Source of the DNA: Oscillospiraceae bacterium
GTDB lineage: Bacteria > Bacillota > Clostridia > UMGS1883
Length of the DNA stretch: 13,185 bases
Direction of reading: 5' to 3'
Assembly (NCBI GenBank): GCA_022508735.1
Contig: JAFLUQ010000054.1
Span: 1-13,185, forward strand
This document shows positions 1-7,969 of this stretch, one piece after another. Numbering within the stretch: position 1 is the first letter of the stretch; each line of letters begins with the position of its first letter. The position numbers were made by a program, and so were the translations under genes. Below the pieces are notes generated by a model. That model ran no database searches. It was given only the letters and a program-made list of their open reading frames with translations, and was not told the origin of the DNA.

Positions 1-499
1 CCTCGCAGAGCACCGCAACCACGGCGCTCAGGGTATCGTTGTCGCCGAAGCCGTGAACGTTCTGGATCTCGTTAATCGAAACGGAGTCGTTCTCGTTCAC
101 TATGGGAATGGCCCCCTGCTCCAGCAGGGCGTTAAAGGTGCTGATGAGGTTTTCTTCCCTCTCGCCGCCGTCTACGTCCTCGCGGGTGAGGAGTATCTGA
201 GCCACGATCTTGTTGTATTCGGCAAACATTTTGTCGTAAAGGTGCATAAGGCGGCACTGGCCCACGGCGGCGGCCGCCTGCTTGAGCCTGAGCTCCGCCG
301 GGCGGTAGGGCATCTTCAGCCTTGAAACTCCCACAGAAATTGCGCCCGAGGAAACCAACACCACCTCTGCCCCGCTGTTCTTTATGTCGCTGAGCACGGC
401 CACTAAGCGCTCCATATTGCGCAGGTGCAGCTCTCCGCTCGGGTAGGTCAGGGTCGAGGTGCCGACCTTCACCACTATTCTTTTGTACTTTTTGTTCAT
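1..499 (-). CDS. proB: Glutamate 5-kinase, N-terminal part (cut by window edge)
   Basis: Cytosolic enzyme that phosphorylates L-glutamate with ATP to gamma-glutamyl phosphate, the first step of proline synthesis. Reading the minus strand from the ATG at 499 gives 166 residues before the window ends; the family is usually about 260-370 residues, so roughly half is visible. Amino-acid-kinase motifs in order: VVKVGTSTLT near residue 9 (nucleotide-binding lysine loop), VSSGAI at 49-54, KQAAAAVGQ at 73-81, IVNENDSV at 133-140 (glutamate site) and FGDNDTLSA at 151-159. These are diagnostic of ProB. The start is fixed by a GGAGAT ribosome binding site (506-511 on the plus strand) six bases upstream. 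It is transcribed divergently from the WYL regulator. Any C-terminal PUA domain, and a following proA, would lie outside the window. Confidence 0.96.
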   Translation of the reverse strand, partial: MNKKYKRIVVKVGTSTLTYPSGELHLRNMERLVAVLSDIKNSGAEVVLVSSGAISVGVSRLKMPYRPAELRLKQAAAAVGQCRLMHLYDKMFAEYNKIVAQILLTREDVDGGEREENLISTFNALLEQGAIPIVNENDSVSINEIQNVHGFGDNDTLSAVVAVLCE

Positions 500-535
500 G
501 AAAACATCTCCGATAAAGTTTATTGCTATAGTTTT

Positions 536-564
536 ATAATATCATAAATTTACGTCTTTGTAAA
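536..564 (-). promoter_or_regulatory. Sigma-A-like promoter of proB
   Basis: On the minus strand a TTTACA -35 box (559-564) is followed after exactly 17 bases by a TATTAT -10 box (536-541). The expected transcript start is near 529, giving a short leader before the proB ATG. It runs back-to-back with the WYL-regulator promoter; the two -35 boxes are 18 bases apart, so a protein bound at the 583-597 inverted repeat could affect both. Confidence 0.7.
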
Positions 565-582
565 GAGGGCAGTAAATTTGCA

Positions 583-597
583 TTGCCATTATGGCAA
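583..597. promoter_or_regulatory. Candidate operator: perfect 7-1-7 inverted repeat over the -35 box
   Basis: TTGCCAT-T-ATGGCAA is a perfect dyad with 7-base arms and a 1-base centre. The left arm contains the whole -35 box and the right arm lies in the spacer, so occupancy would block RNA polymerase. A second, wider repeat AATTTGC...GCAAATT overlaps it. The dyad is seen directly; that the WYL protein binds it is inference. Confidence 0.5.
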
Positions 598-611
598 ATT
601 AATTGTATAAT
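583..611 (+). promoter_or_regulatory. Sigma-A-like promoter of the WYL regulator gene
   Basis: TTGCCA (583-588) and TATAAT (606-611) are separated by exactly 17 bases, a near-consensus housekeeping promoter. The transcript should begin near 618, leaving about 60 bases of leader before the AGGAGG-linked ATG at 678. The -35 box is the left arm of a perfect inverted repeat, which suggests repression by a dimeric regulator, most simply the WYL protein itself. Confidence 0.75.
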
Positions 612-677
612 ATATTTATGACGGACACCCATATGTCTGCCACCGCTGATATAATTAAGCCAAGAGGAGGAATAAGC

Positions 678-1634
678 ATGGAAAAAAGCGACCGTATTCT
701 TGAGATATTTTACCGGGGCATAAGGGGCGAAAATCTTTCGGTCAAGGCTCTGGCCGACGAGCACGGCCTCTCGCCCAAAAGCATATCCCGCGACTTAAGC
801 GAAATAAAGACCTTTTTAGCGGAGCACCGGGAGCTGGTGGGCAACACCGAGCTGGTATACGACTATTCGGCCAAGGTCTACCGACTGGAGTTTGAGGAGT
901 TTCTTTTGAGCAAGGAGCTTATCGCCATTGTGAAGATCCTCCTCGGCAGCCGCGCCCTGCCGAAGAACGATCTCGCGGCCATCATCGAAAAGCTGAAGAC
1001 CTTCACCACCGCCGCCGACCAAAGGCTCATAGGCAGGCTTGTGCAGAAGGAGCTGGGGCACTATAACGAGGTGCATCACGAGAGCGGCCGCCTCATTGAC
1101 GACATCTGGCGGCTCACGAACGCCATCTGTGCCCGCCGTGAGATCACCGTGACCTACCGCAAAATGGCCGGCGACATCGTATCCCGGCGGCTCAGGCCCG
1201 CAAGCATAATGTTCAGCGACTATTATTTTTACCTTATCGCCTATGAAACGCCCGGGCCGGAGTACCCCAAGTACTTCCGCATCGACCGCATAACAAAAAT
1301 GACTGAGCACCGCGATACCTTTGAGCCAGGCCTCCGCCCGGAGTTCGACGAGGGCGCTTTGAGAGAGAAGATCCACCTCATGTTCCCCGGCGAGCTGATG
1401 AAGATAACCTTTGAATACACCGGCCCAAGCGTTGACGCAATAAAGGACAAGCTGCCCACGGCACGGCTCCTGAGCCGTAAGGGACAGAGCGCCGTTTTTG
1501 AGGCGGAGGTCTACGGCGACGGGATAAAGATGTTCCTGCTGTCTCAGGGGGAATGGATAAGGGTGCTATCGCCGGAGCGGTTCGTCCGCGATATGCGGAA
1601 CACCCTGAAAAATATGCTGAAAAAATACGAGTAA
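678..1634 (+). CDS. WYL-domain transcriptional regulator (HTH-WYL-WCX)
   Basis: Predicted DNA-binding regulator of 318 residues, a normal size for the family. An N-terminal DeoR-like winged helix-turn-helix (about residues 20-50, LSVKALADEHGLSPKSISRD) is followed by a helical linker. The WYL domain comes next, with the core strand YYFYLIAY at 182-189 in place of the literal W-Y-L triplet and the conserved FRIDRI at 200-205, then a C-terminal WCX-type domain to residue 318. WYL domains are known or proposed ligand sensors, and WYL regulators such as BrxR and CapW repress anti-phage loci. The start at 678 is chosen because AGGAGG (665-670) sits seven bases upstream; the frame stays open back to a TTG at 603, but that overlaps the promoter. 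It precedes the Sel1-ATPase-nuclease operon on the same strand with a 135-base gap, so it is probably its local regulator. Confidence 0.9.
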   Translation: MEKSDRILEIFYRGIRGENLSVKALADEHGLSPKSISRDLSEIKTFLAEHRELVGNTELVYDYSAKVYRLEFEEFLLSKELIAIVKILLGSRALPKNDLAAIIEKLKTFTTAADQRLIGRLVQKELGHYNEVHHESGRLIDDIWRLTNAICARREITVTYRKMAGDIVSRRLRPASIMFSDYYFYLIAYETPGPEYPKYFRIDRITKMTEHRDTFEPGLRPEFDEGALREKIHLMFPGELMKITFEYTGPSVDAIKDKLPTARLLSRKGQSAVFEAEVYGDGIKMFLLSQGEWIRVLSPERFVRDMRNTLKNMLKKYE

Positions 1635-1688
1635 TGATTTTGGTGATTTCTTACAATTTAACCGCACGATGCAGAATACGATATGTGC

Positions 1689-1703
1689 AATATTGACAAT
1701 ATT
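1689..1703. promoter_or_regulatory. Candidate operator: second 7-1-7 inverted repeat over a -35 box
   Basis: AATATTG-A-CAATATT is a perfect dyad with the same arm and spacer lengths as the one at 583-597, and it again covers the -35 hexamer. The two sites are not the same palindrome, but over the -35 region they share ATTGnCAnTAT (9 of 11 bases: 582-592 versus 1692-1702). AT-rich dyads arise easily by chance, so a shared regulator is only a hypothesis. Confidence 0.4.
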
Positions 1704-1721
1704 TTCTTTATATGATATAAT
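1693..1721 (+). promoter_or_regulatory. Perfect-consensus sigma-A promoter of the Sel1-ATPase-nuclease operon
   Basis: TTGACA (1693-1698), a 17-base spacer, then TATAAT (1716-1721): both hexamers and the spacing match the bacterial housekeeping consensus exactly. The transcript should start near 1728, about 40 bases before the Sel1 ATG. A promoter this strong usually needs a repressor, and an inverted repeat lies over the -35 box. Confidence 0.88.
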
Positions 1722-1769
1722 ATTTATAAATATACAACTTTCAATTTTGATAAAAACGGAGGCAGAAAA

Positions 1770-4514
1770 ATGGCTGAGGTAAAAATAGCTTATGTTGACG
1801 GAGATTTTTTTCAGATAAAGGTCAACGACATGGAGCTTGACATCGACGAGATCAGGGGCCTGCCCATAAGCGACTGGTTTATACCCATGAGCGGCAGAGG
1901 CGGCTGGAAGGGGCTTTTGCCGCAGATATACGAGCTTTTGGGCGACAGCCGGATATCGCTGGAATTCAAGTTTATAGGCGACGATGACGACAAGCGCATA
2001 TTCTTTAAAGAGCTCAAGGCGCTGGGGCTTAATGAGTCGGCCGCGGTGAAAAGTACTGAGGATATGATAGCCGACGCGGTGAAGGAGGCCGAGGATTATG
2101 AGTATCACGGGCAGTTCCCGCAGGCCCTGAGCTATTATATCAACGCGGCCGAGCTGGGCGACGTTCCCTCTCAGATAAAGGTTTCGGGCTGGTATAAGGA
2201 GGGCATAGGCACCGTCGCCGACGAAGGCAAGGCCTTTCAAAGCATGCGCCGCGCGGCGGAAAGCGGCGATATTAAGGCGCATTATCTGTTAGCCGAGTTT
2301 TATGAGAACGGCGTGGGCACGGAAAGGTCTTATGAGCAGGCCTTTAAGTCTTACGCCTTTGCGGCCAATGGTTGGGACGCAAAGGCTCAGAAGAAGCTTG
2401 GCGACTGCTGTTACTACGGCAGAGGAACCGCGGAGGATCACGCCGAGGCGGCAAAATGGTATGAAAAAGCCGCAAAGCTGGGCAACAAGGCCGCGCAGCT
2501 CCTGATTGCCGACTGTTATTTTAACGGCGACGGCGTGGAGCAGAATGACGCCGAGGCCGTTAAGTGGTACAGGCCGGCGGCCGAGCAGGAGGTGCTCGAG
2601 GCGCAGTACGCCCTCGGCCAATGCTATGAATCGGGGCGCGGCGTGGCTCAGAACGACGTTGAAATGATAAAGTGGTATAAAAAAGCCGCCGAACAGGATC
2701 ACGCCCCCGCGCAGGACAGCCTGGGCTTGTGTTATTACAAGGGCAGCGGCGTGGAGAAGGATACCGAAAAGGCCGCAAAGCTGTTTGAGGCCGCCGCCAA
2801 TAACGGCTGCGTAAGCGCACAGCGGAATATGGGCAATTGCTATTACAAGAATGAAGGCGTAAAGCAGGATTATGATAAAGCGGCAGACTGGTTCAAAAAG
2901 GCCGCCGACCGGAATGACAGCGAGGCGCAGTATATGCTCGGGGAATGCTACTCTAAGGGTCATGGGGTAGAAAAAGACTTAAAGAAGGCGGCGGAATACT
3001 ATGAGCTGGCCGCCGATCAGGGCCACAGAAAGGCGCAGTATCAATCGGGGATATGCTATTATAAGGGGTGCGGCACAGATAAAGACGAACACAAGGCCGT
3101 TACCTACTTCGCAAGGGCGGCCGAGCAGGGCCACTGCGAGGCTCAGCTTGAATTGGGTGATATTTATTACAACGCAGGCACCTCCGACAAAGACAAGGCC
3201 TATATCTGGTATAAAAAGGCAGCGGAGCAAGGCAGCGCCAAGGCCATGTACGGCCTTGGGAACTGCTTCTTTAAGGGCATAGGAGTTCAGCGTAAGCTCG
3301 AAACAGCCGCCATGTGGTATGAAAAGGCCGCCGAAAAGGGCAATGCCGACGCTCAGTATAGCTGCGGCCTGTGCTATTTAAAGGGCGTGGGAGTGGAAAA
3401 GAACGCCGAAAAGGCCGTGAGCCTGTTTAAGAGCGCGGCAAAGGAAGGTATCGCCGACGCCATGTATTATCTTGGTTACTGCTATTTTTGCGGCACGGGC
3501 GTTAAGCGAAACCTCACCGAATGCGAAAAGCACTACCGCGACGCGGCCGAGCAGGGCCACAAAAAAGCGCAGTATGTGTTAGGCGATTACTGCATAAACA
3601 TAAAGAGCATTGCGAAATCTGAGGCGGTAAAAAAGGATCCGACGAAGTATGAGCAGCTGCTTGAGGCGTTCAAGGAGCTGCGCGTCAAGGCTTCGGAGCA
3701 TCCTAAAATAACAGGCGCAGCTATCGGCGCCGCCTTCATTGCCGCCGGTGCCACCCTTCCCTTTAGCGTCTTTGTGGGGACGGGCCTGGGCATTAAAGCC
3801 GGTTCACACATTTACGAACATTTTGCCAACAAAGTAAAGAGAGACGATGGAATTGTAAAGGAAGGCATAGAATGGCTGACGAAGTCGGCCACGCAGGGCT
3901 ATGCTCTTGCCCAGTCCTTCCTTGCAGATATATACAAAGATGGCACCTTTGCGGAAAAGAGCCTTGAGGAGGCCGAGAAATGGTATAAAAAAGCGGCGGA
4001 GCAGGGCGATCCGTATTCCATGCTAAGCCTCGGCAGGCTGTATCTTTCGGCCCCCGCTCGCAGAAAAGACGCGGCAAAGCTGTTCGAAAAGGCCGCCGGG
4101 CACGGAGAGCCTAACGCCCTGATAGATCTGGCCGACTGCTACATGAAGGGCACAGGAGGCGTCTCCCAAGACAAGAAGCATGCTAAAAATCTCTGCAGCG
4201 AGGCGGCGGACAAAGGCGTTGCCGAGGGGCAGTACCGGACGGCGGAGGAAATATATTCCGAAATAAAAAAGGAAATAATATCAATCGTGCCCGACAGCTT
4301 AAAGACGGGGCCGCTGACAAAAAAGGCGCCGGACAACTTTGACGGCAGTTACCGCCACAAAAACGTTGTCGCCTACTACAAAAACGACCCCTATATTGAG
4401 CCGAAGCTGACGAGGATGTTTGAGCTGTATGAAAAGGCCGCGAAGCAGGGTCACAAGGAGGCCGCCGACCGCCTGAAAAAATTCGGAGTAAAGGAGAGCG
4501 AGGAAAATGGCTGA
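1770..4514 (+). CDS. Large Sel1-repeat scaffold protein with hydrophobic insert
   Basis: 914-residue protein, probably cytosolic: it has no signal peptide and a cysteine in most repeats. Residues 1-85 form an unrecognised alpha/beta-looking domain (WF at 36-37, GRGGWKGL near 43-50), followed by a helical link. From residue 133 come thirteen uninterrupted 36-residue Sel1-like repeats (pattern AxAQYxLGxCYYKGxGVxKDxxKAxxWYxKAAEQG) to residue 597. The fourteenth is split by about 90 residues containing a Gly/Ala-rich hydrophobic stretch at 647-678. Three to four more units follow from 712, the last also split. Sel1 repeats are helical solenoids that bind other proteins, so scaffold, adaptor or inhibitor roles are plausible; no catalytic motif is seen. 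GGAGG (1758-1762) seven bases upstream fixes the start. Its stop overlaps the ATPase start, so the two products are probably made together. The function in this system is unknown. Confidence 0.88.
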   Translation: MAEVKIAYVDGDFFQIKVNDMELDIDEIRGLPISDWFIPMSGRGGWKGLLPQIYELLGDSRISLEFKFIGDDDDKRIFFKELKALGLNESAAVKSTEDMIADAVKEAEDYEYHGQFPQALSYYINAAELGDVPSQIKVSGWYKEGIGTVADEGKAFQSMRRAAESGDIKAHYLLAEFYENGVGTERSYEQAFKSYAFAANGWDAKAQKKLGDCCYYGRGTAEDHAEAAKWYEKAAKLGNKAAQLLIADCYFNGDGVEQNDAEAVKWYRPAAEQEVLEAQYALGQCYESGRGVAQNDVEMIKWYKKAAEQDHAPAQDSLGLCYYKGSGVEKDTEKAAKLFEAAANNGCVSAQRNMGNCYYKNEGVKQDYDKAADWFKKAADRNDSEAQYMLGECYSKGHGVEKDLKKAAEYYELAADQGHRKAQYQSGICYYKGCGTDKDEHKAVTYFARAAEQGHCEAQLELGDIYYNAGTSDKDKAYIWYKKAAEQGSAKAMYGLGNCFFKGIGVQRKLETAAMWYEKAAEKGNADAQYSCGLCYLKGVGVEKNAEKAVSLFKSAAKEGIADAMYYLGYCYFCGTGVKRNLTECEKHYRDAAEQGHKKAQYVLGDYCINIKSIAKSEAVKKDPTKYEQLLEAFKELRVKASEHPKITGAAIGAAFIAAGATLPFSVFVGTGLGIKAGSHIYEHFANKVKRDDGIVKEGIEWLTKSATQGYALAQSFLADIYKDGTFAEKSLEEAEKWYKKAAEQGDPYSMLSLGRLYLSAPARRKDAAKLFEKAAGHGEPNALIDLADCYMKGTGGVSQDKKHAKNLCSEAADKGVAEGQYRTAEEIYSEIKKEIISIVPDSLKTGPLTKKAPDNFDGSYRHKNVVAYYKNDPYIEPKLTRMFELYEKAAKQGHKEAADRLKKFGVKESEENG
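2166..3560 (+). repeat. Array of 13 uninterrupted Sel1-like repeat units (108 bp each)
   Basis: Each unit encodes about 36 residues (the tenth is two shorter), beginning near PSQIKVSGWY and ending at AAEQGH before residue 598. The units are diverged at DNA level, so this is an old array and not a recent expansion. The position before the aromatic pair is Cys in most units (DCYF, QCYE, LCYY, NCYY, ECYS, ICYY). Confidence 0.85.
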
Positions 4515-7500
4515 TATAAACGAGCTTGAAAACGGGCAGGAAAGCGCCGCCCCTGAGCCTGAGGCCGCGCCGCCCGAGGACGGGCTTGACGTGCGCAGCA
4601 TGGCCGTACTGGCCGAGGCCATAGAAAAAACCCGCTACACGGTTTTCAGGTCATACATAGACGAGCTCGACGCCATGCAGGTTATCGCCCCGGGCAGGGA
4701 CGTAACCGAGCCGGAGGCCGAGGAATACATACGGCTGCTGAAGCTGAAAAAGCTCACCCGCCAGAAGGGCGAGGACGTTATGCAGAAGCTGACAACGGTC
4801 TATAACACGGTGATGTCTGTCGGCGCGAGCCTGATAGTTATGATCGACGACCCGGGCAGCGGCAGCGCCGATCTTTATATAGGCGTGCGGAATTACGTGT
4901 TTAAAGACGCAAGCTTTACCGTGGCCAACGCCCGTCAGGCCCTTGAGGCCGGAATAAAAAGCCAGTTCCCCGGCAGCGTGATCGAGGAGCTGACCACAAA
5001 TCGCAGCGTTGAAAACAATATTGACAGCCTTATGGACGCCATCATGCCCGAGGACAAGGGCGTGAGCATTTCGGCGGTCTCGACCGTGGCCTCGGTCCGC
5101 GACAAGAGCAAAACCGAAAACAAAGACTTTATTCAGGGCATAGAGCGCTTTATTGACGCCATGAGCAACAGGCGGGCGAGCTACACGGCCATCTTCATTG
5201 CCGACCCCATAACCGCCGAGCAGCGAATGTCCATCCGCACCGGCATGGAGGAGCTTTATACCGCCATTGCGCCCTTCTCAAAGAGCGTGTGGTCATATAA
5301 CGAAAACGAGAGCCACGCCGTTATGGAGTCTCTCGCCCACACCGCCGGAGCCTCCGCGACCCACGGCACGGCCAAGACCCAGACTCACACCACCTCTCAC
5401 ACCGAGGGCACCTCAGACGAGGTGAGCATAGGCATCAGCGGCGGCTTGGAAAAGGGCAGCAGCAGCAGTACGGCAACGTCTGTCTCCAGAACCAACAAGG
5501 ATAAATCCGCCATGGCCGTTCTGAAGGAAGATGGCGGCAAGGTGGCAGCCGTAGCCTTGAATGTGGTCGGAGCCGTCGCAGGCCTCGCAATTACAGGGTT
5601 CACCGGCAGTGCCGGTGCTCCGGTAGGTATCGCGGTGGCAAAGGCGGCGAACACAGCGGCTAAATTGGTCGAGGCCAAAACCGCCAGAGACACCGTGACC
5701 AAGGCCGTCACGGAAACCATCGCCAAATCTCTCGGTATGTCGTTGGGCATGGACCTTGGCTACTCCCACGGCTGGAACAGGTCAGACACCGAGAGCGACT
5801 CCGAAAGCAAAACCAAACAGCGCAGCAAAACAACTACCAAAAGCGACACCTCCACAAGCGGCACTACCGACACCAAGGGCAAGGGCCGCACCCTTCAGAT
5901 AGAAAATCACAATAAGCTTGTTGAAGACATACTCGCGCAGCTCGACGAGCAGCTCAAGCGCATGAAGGAGTGCGAGGACTACGGCCTCTCTAACTGCGGG
6001 GCCTACTTTATCTCCCGCAGCAAGGCCACAAGCGTTCTGGCCGCCAACACCTACCGCGCCCTCATAACCGGCGACGGCTCGTCGGTAGAAAAGAGCGCCG
6101 TGAACACCTGGGAAAAGGGCGACGAGCGCACAGCCGCCATAAGGGACTACCTCAGGCACTTCTATCAGCCTGTTTTTGCCCGCCTCTGGGACGAGGCAGG
6201 CAACTATATGCCCTTCTCGGCCGGCACTATGGTGAGCGGGCTGGAGCTGCCGCTGCATATGGGGCTGCCGATATCCTCGGTGTCGGGCGTGACGGTGGCC
6301 GAGCACGCGGCCTTCGGGCGCAACCTTGCCGACAAGCCCTTCGGCCTGCCCTTGGGCGAGCTCTATCACATGGGCGGCGCCGAGGGCACCGCTGTAATGC
6401 TTGACCCAAATAGCCTTACCGCCCACACCTTTATCACCGGCTCCACCGGCGCGGGCAAGAGCAACACTATCTACCATATGCTTGACGAGTTAAAGGGCCG
6501 GGCAAAATTTTTAGTTATCGAGCCCGCCAAGGGCGAATACAAGAACGTCTTCGGCCACTTAAGCGATGTGGCCGTGTACGGCACAAACCCGGGCCTCTCG
6601 CCTATGCTCCGCATCAATCCATTCAGCTTCCCCGAGGGCGTGCACGTGTATGAGCACATAGATCGGCTCGTTGAGATATTCAACGCCTGCTGGCCCATGT
6701 ATGCCGCTATGCCCGCCGTGCTCAAGGAGTCTATCGAGCGGGCCTATATAGCGGCCGGCTGGGATATGCGCGGCTCCGTCAGCAGATACGGCATGTTCCC
6801 CTGCTTTGCCGACGTGCTTGAGAAGGTGAGTGAGGTGATCGGCGAGTCCAATTACTCGGCCGACACCAAGGGCGACTACATCGGCGCGCTCAGCATGCGC
6901 CTGCGCTCGTTGACGAACGGCATAAACAGCCTTATTTTCACTCCCGACGAGCTGCCCGAGGGGAGAGTGTTTGACGAAAACGTGATAATCGACCTGAGCC
7001 GCGTGGGCAGCACCGAAACAAAGGCCCTTATCATGGGCGTGCTGATAATGAAGCTGCAGGAGCACCGCATGAGCACGGCCTCCGCGAGCAACGAGGCCCT
7101 CAGGCACGTCACCGTGCTTGAAGAGGCCCACACTCTGCTAAGGCGCACCTCTGCCGAGCAGACCACAGACGGGGCAAACCTCCTTGGCAAGGCCGTTGAG
7201 ATGCTGGCCAATTCCATTGCCGAAATGCGAACCTACGGCGAGGGCTTCATCATAGCCGATCAGTCGCCGGGGCTGCTGGATATGTCGGTAATACGCAACA
7301 CGAACACGAAAATCATTCTTCGCCTGCCCGATTTCTCTGACCGTGAGCTGGTGGGCAAAGCCGCCGGCCTTAACGACGATCAGATAGTTGAACTGGCCAA
7401 GCTCGAGCGAGGAGTGGCCGCCGTATATCAGAACGACTGGCTCGAGGCGGTGCTGTGCAGAGTCAGCAAAAGCGGCCTCGACGAGAGCCCCTACCGCCCT

Positions 7501-7956
7501 CAGCTGGACGCCGCCCCCGATAAAAACGAGATCACGGGCGAGCTGATACGCTACCTCATTCTTCCCGACTCAGAAAAGCTGAAATACTCCCCCGAGCGGC
7601 TCAGGGCGCTTGAGCGAGGCTTGGCGGGGCTGAATACCCCCGCACGGGTGAAGGCAGACGTTCTCAGCTTCATCAAAGAGAGGCGGCCAAAGCGTATGGA
7701 CGCCCTCAGGCGGAGGATAATATATTCACTGTTCAATACCACGGCGGCCTTTGATCTGGCCCGGCCCGAGATCGGGAATTTAGACGGCTGGCGCGAAAGG
7801 ATGCTCCATAGCCTTGTGCCGGACATAAACCATTTCAGCGCCGACGAGCAGGAGCGCATTCTTGCAAGGCTCCTCTTCGAGCAGACCCTGTTGGAAAAGA
7901 ACGCGGAAACCGAGGCGCTCTGCAAAAAAGTGTTCAGCGGATTAAAAAACAGATAA
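4507..7956 (+). CDS. HerA/DUF87-type ATPase with long N-terminal region
   Basis: 1149-residue P-loop motor of the HerA/FtsK superfamily, expected to assemble as a ring (typically a hexamer) and use ATP to move DNA or protein. Residues 1-265 form a mixed domain faintly like the front part of conjugation ATPases (uncertain). Residues 269-335 and 425-460 are Ser/Thr/His-rich low complexity and flank a Gly/Ala-rich hydrophobic segment at 346-377. A DUF87-like lead-in (LELPLHMGLP near 579, LPLGELYHM near 614) precedes Walker A GSTGAGKS at 645-652, IEPAKGEYK shortly after, Walker B VTVLEEAH at 868-875, the sensor-like IIADQSP ending at 921, and an arginine-finger candidate in IILRLPD (Arg939). A helical tail runs from about 1010. 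The gene starts inside its neighbour (ATGGCTGA, 8-base overlap) with AAGGAG at 4491-4496, indicating translational coupling. A VirB4-like secretion ATPase is the main alternative reading. Confidence 0.88.
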   Translation: MADINELENGQESAAPEPEAAPPEDGLDVRSMAVLAEAIEKTRYTVFRSYIDELDAMQVIAPGRDVTEPEAEEYIRLLKLKKLTRQKGEDVMQKLTTVYNTVMSVGASLIVMIDDPGSGSADLYIGVRNYVFKDASFTVANARQALEAGIKSQFPGSVIEELTTNRSVENNIDSLMDAIMPEDKGVSISAVSTVASVRDKSKTENKDFIQGIERFIDAMSNRRASYTAIFIADPITAEQRMSIRTGMEELYTAIAPFSKSVWSYNENESHAVMESLAHTAGASATHGTAKTQTHTTSHTEGTSDEVSIGISGGLEKGSSSSTATSVSRTNKDKSAMAVLKEDGGKVAAVALNVVGAVAGLAITGFTGSAGAPVGIAVAKAANTAAKLVEAKTARDTVTKAVTETIAKSLGMSLGMDLGYSHGWNRSDTESDSESKTKQRSKTTTKSDTSTSGTTDTKGKGRTLQIENHNKLVEDILAQLDEQLKRMKECEDYGLSNCGAYFISRSKATSVLAANTYRALITGDGSSVEKSAVNTWEKGDERTAAIRDYLRHFYQPVFARLWDEAGNYMPFSAGTMVSGLELPLHMGLPISSVSGVTVAEHAAFGRNLADKPFGLPLGELYHMGGAEGTAVMLDPNSLTAHTFITGSTGAGKSNTIYHMLDELKGRAKFLVIEPAKGEYKNVFGHLSDVAVYGTNPGLSPMLRINPFSFPEGVHVYEHIDRLVEIFNACWPMYAAMPAVLKESIERAYIAAGWDMRGSVSRYGMFPCFADVLEKVSEVIGESNYSADTKGDYIGALSMRLRSLTNGINSLIFTPDELPEGRVFDENVIIDLSRVGSTETKALIMGVLIMKLQEHRMSTASASNEALRHVTVLEEAHTLLRRTSAEQTTDGANLLGKAVEMLANSIAEMRTYGEGFIIADQSPGLLDMSVIRNTNTKIILRLPDFSDRELVGKAAGLNDDQIVELAKLERGVAAVYQNDWLEAVLCRVSKSGLDESPYRPQLDAAPDKNEITGELIRYLILPDSEKLKYSPERLRALERGLAGLNTPARVKADVLSFIKERRPKRMDALRRRIIYSLFNTTAAFDLARPEIGNLDGWRERMLHSLVPDINHFSADEQERILARLLFEQTLLEKNAETEALCKKVFSGLKNR

Positions 7957-7969
7957 GGGGTGAAGCATT

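Noticed and set aside
623..640. Weak dyad around CATATG in the WYL-gene leader as another operator
   Set aside because: Only the central six bases and a few flanking positions pair; too weak to claim.
603..677. Longer start (TTG at 603) for the WYL regulator
   Set aside because: The TTG overlaps the -10 box TATAAT at 606-611 and would lie upstream of the predicted transcript start; ATG 678 has AGGAGG at ideal spacing.
1635..1690. Terminator between the WYL gene and the Sel1 gene
   Set aside because: No GC-rich stem followed by T's; some read-through from the WYL gene into the operon is possible.
2166..3560. CRISPR-like or satellite DNA array
   Set aside because: The 108-base periodicity is explained by diverged Sel1 protein repeats in one reading frame; there are no identical repeats with unique spacers.
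5782..6477. 231-codon reading frame on the minus strand within the ATPase gene
   Set aside because: No ribosome binding site or family motifs; it is the mirror of GC-biased codons in a gene with clear Walker motifs. The same holds for the other long antisense frames, such as 1566-2282, 2289-2963 and 6559-7131.
4507..7956. Conjugation/type IV secretion VirB4 as a firm call for the ATPase
   Set aside because: No relaxase, coupling protein or pilus genes lie nearby, and the LEEAH Walker B and IEPAKGEYK fit HerA/DUF87 better; kept as an alternative only.
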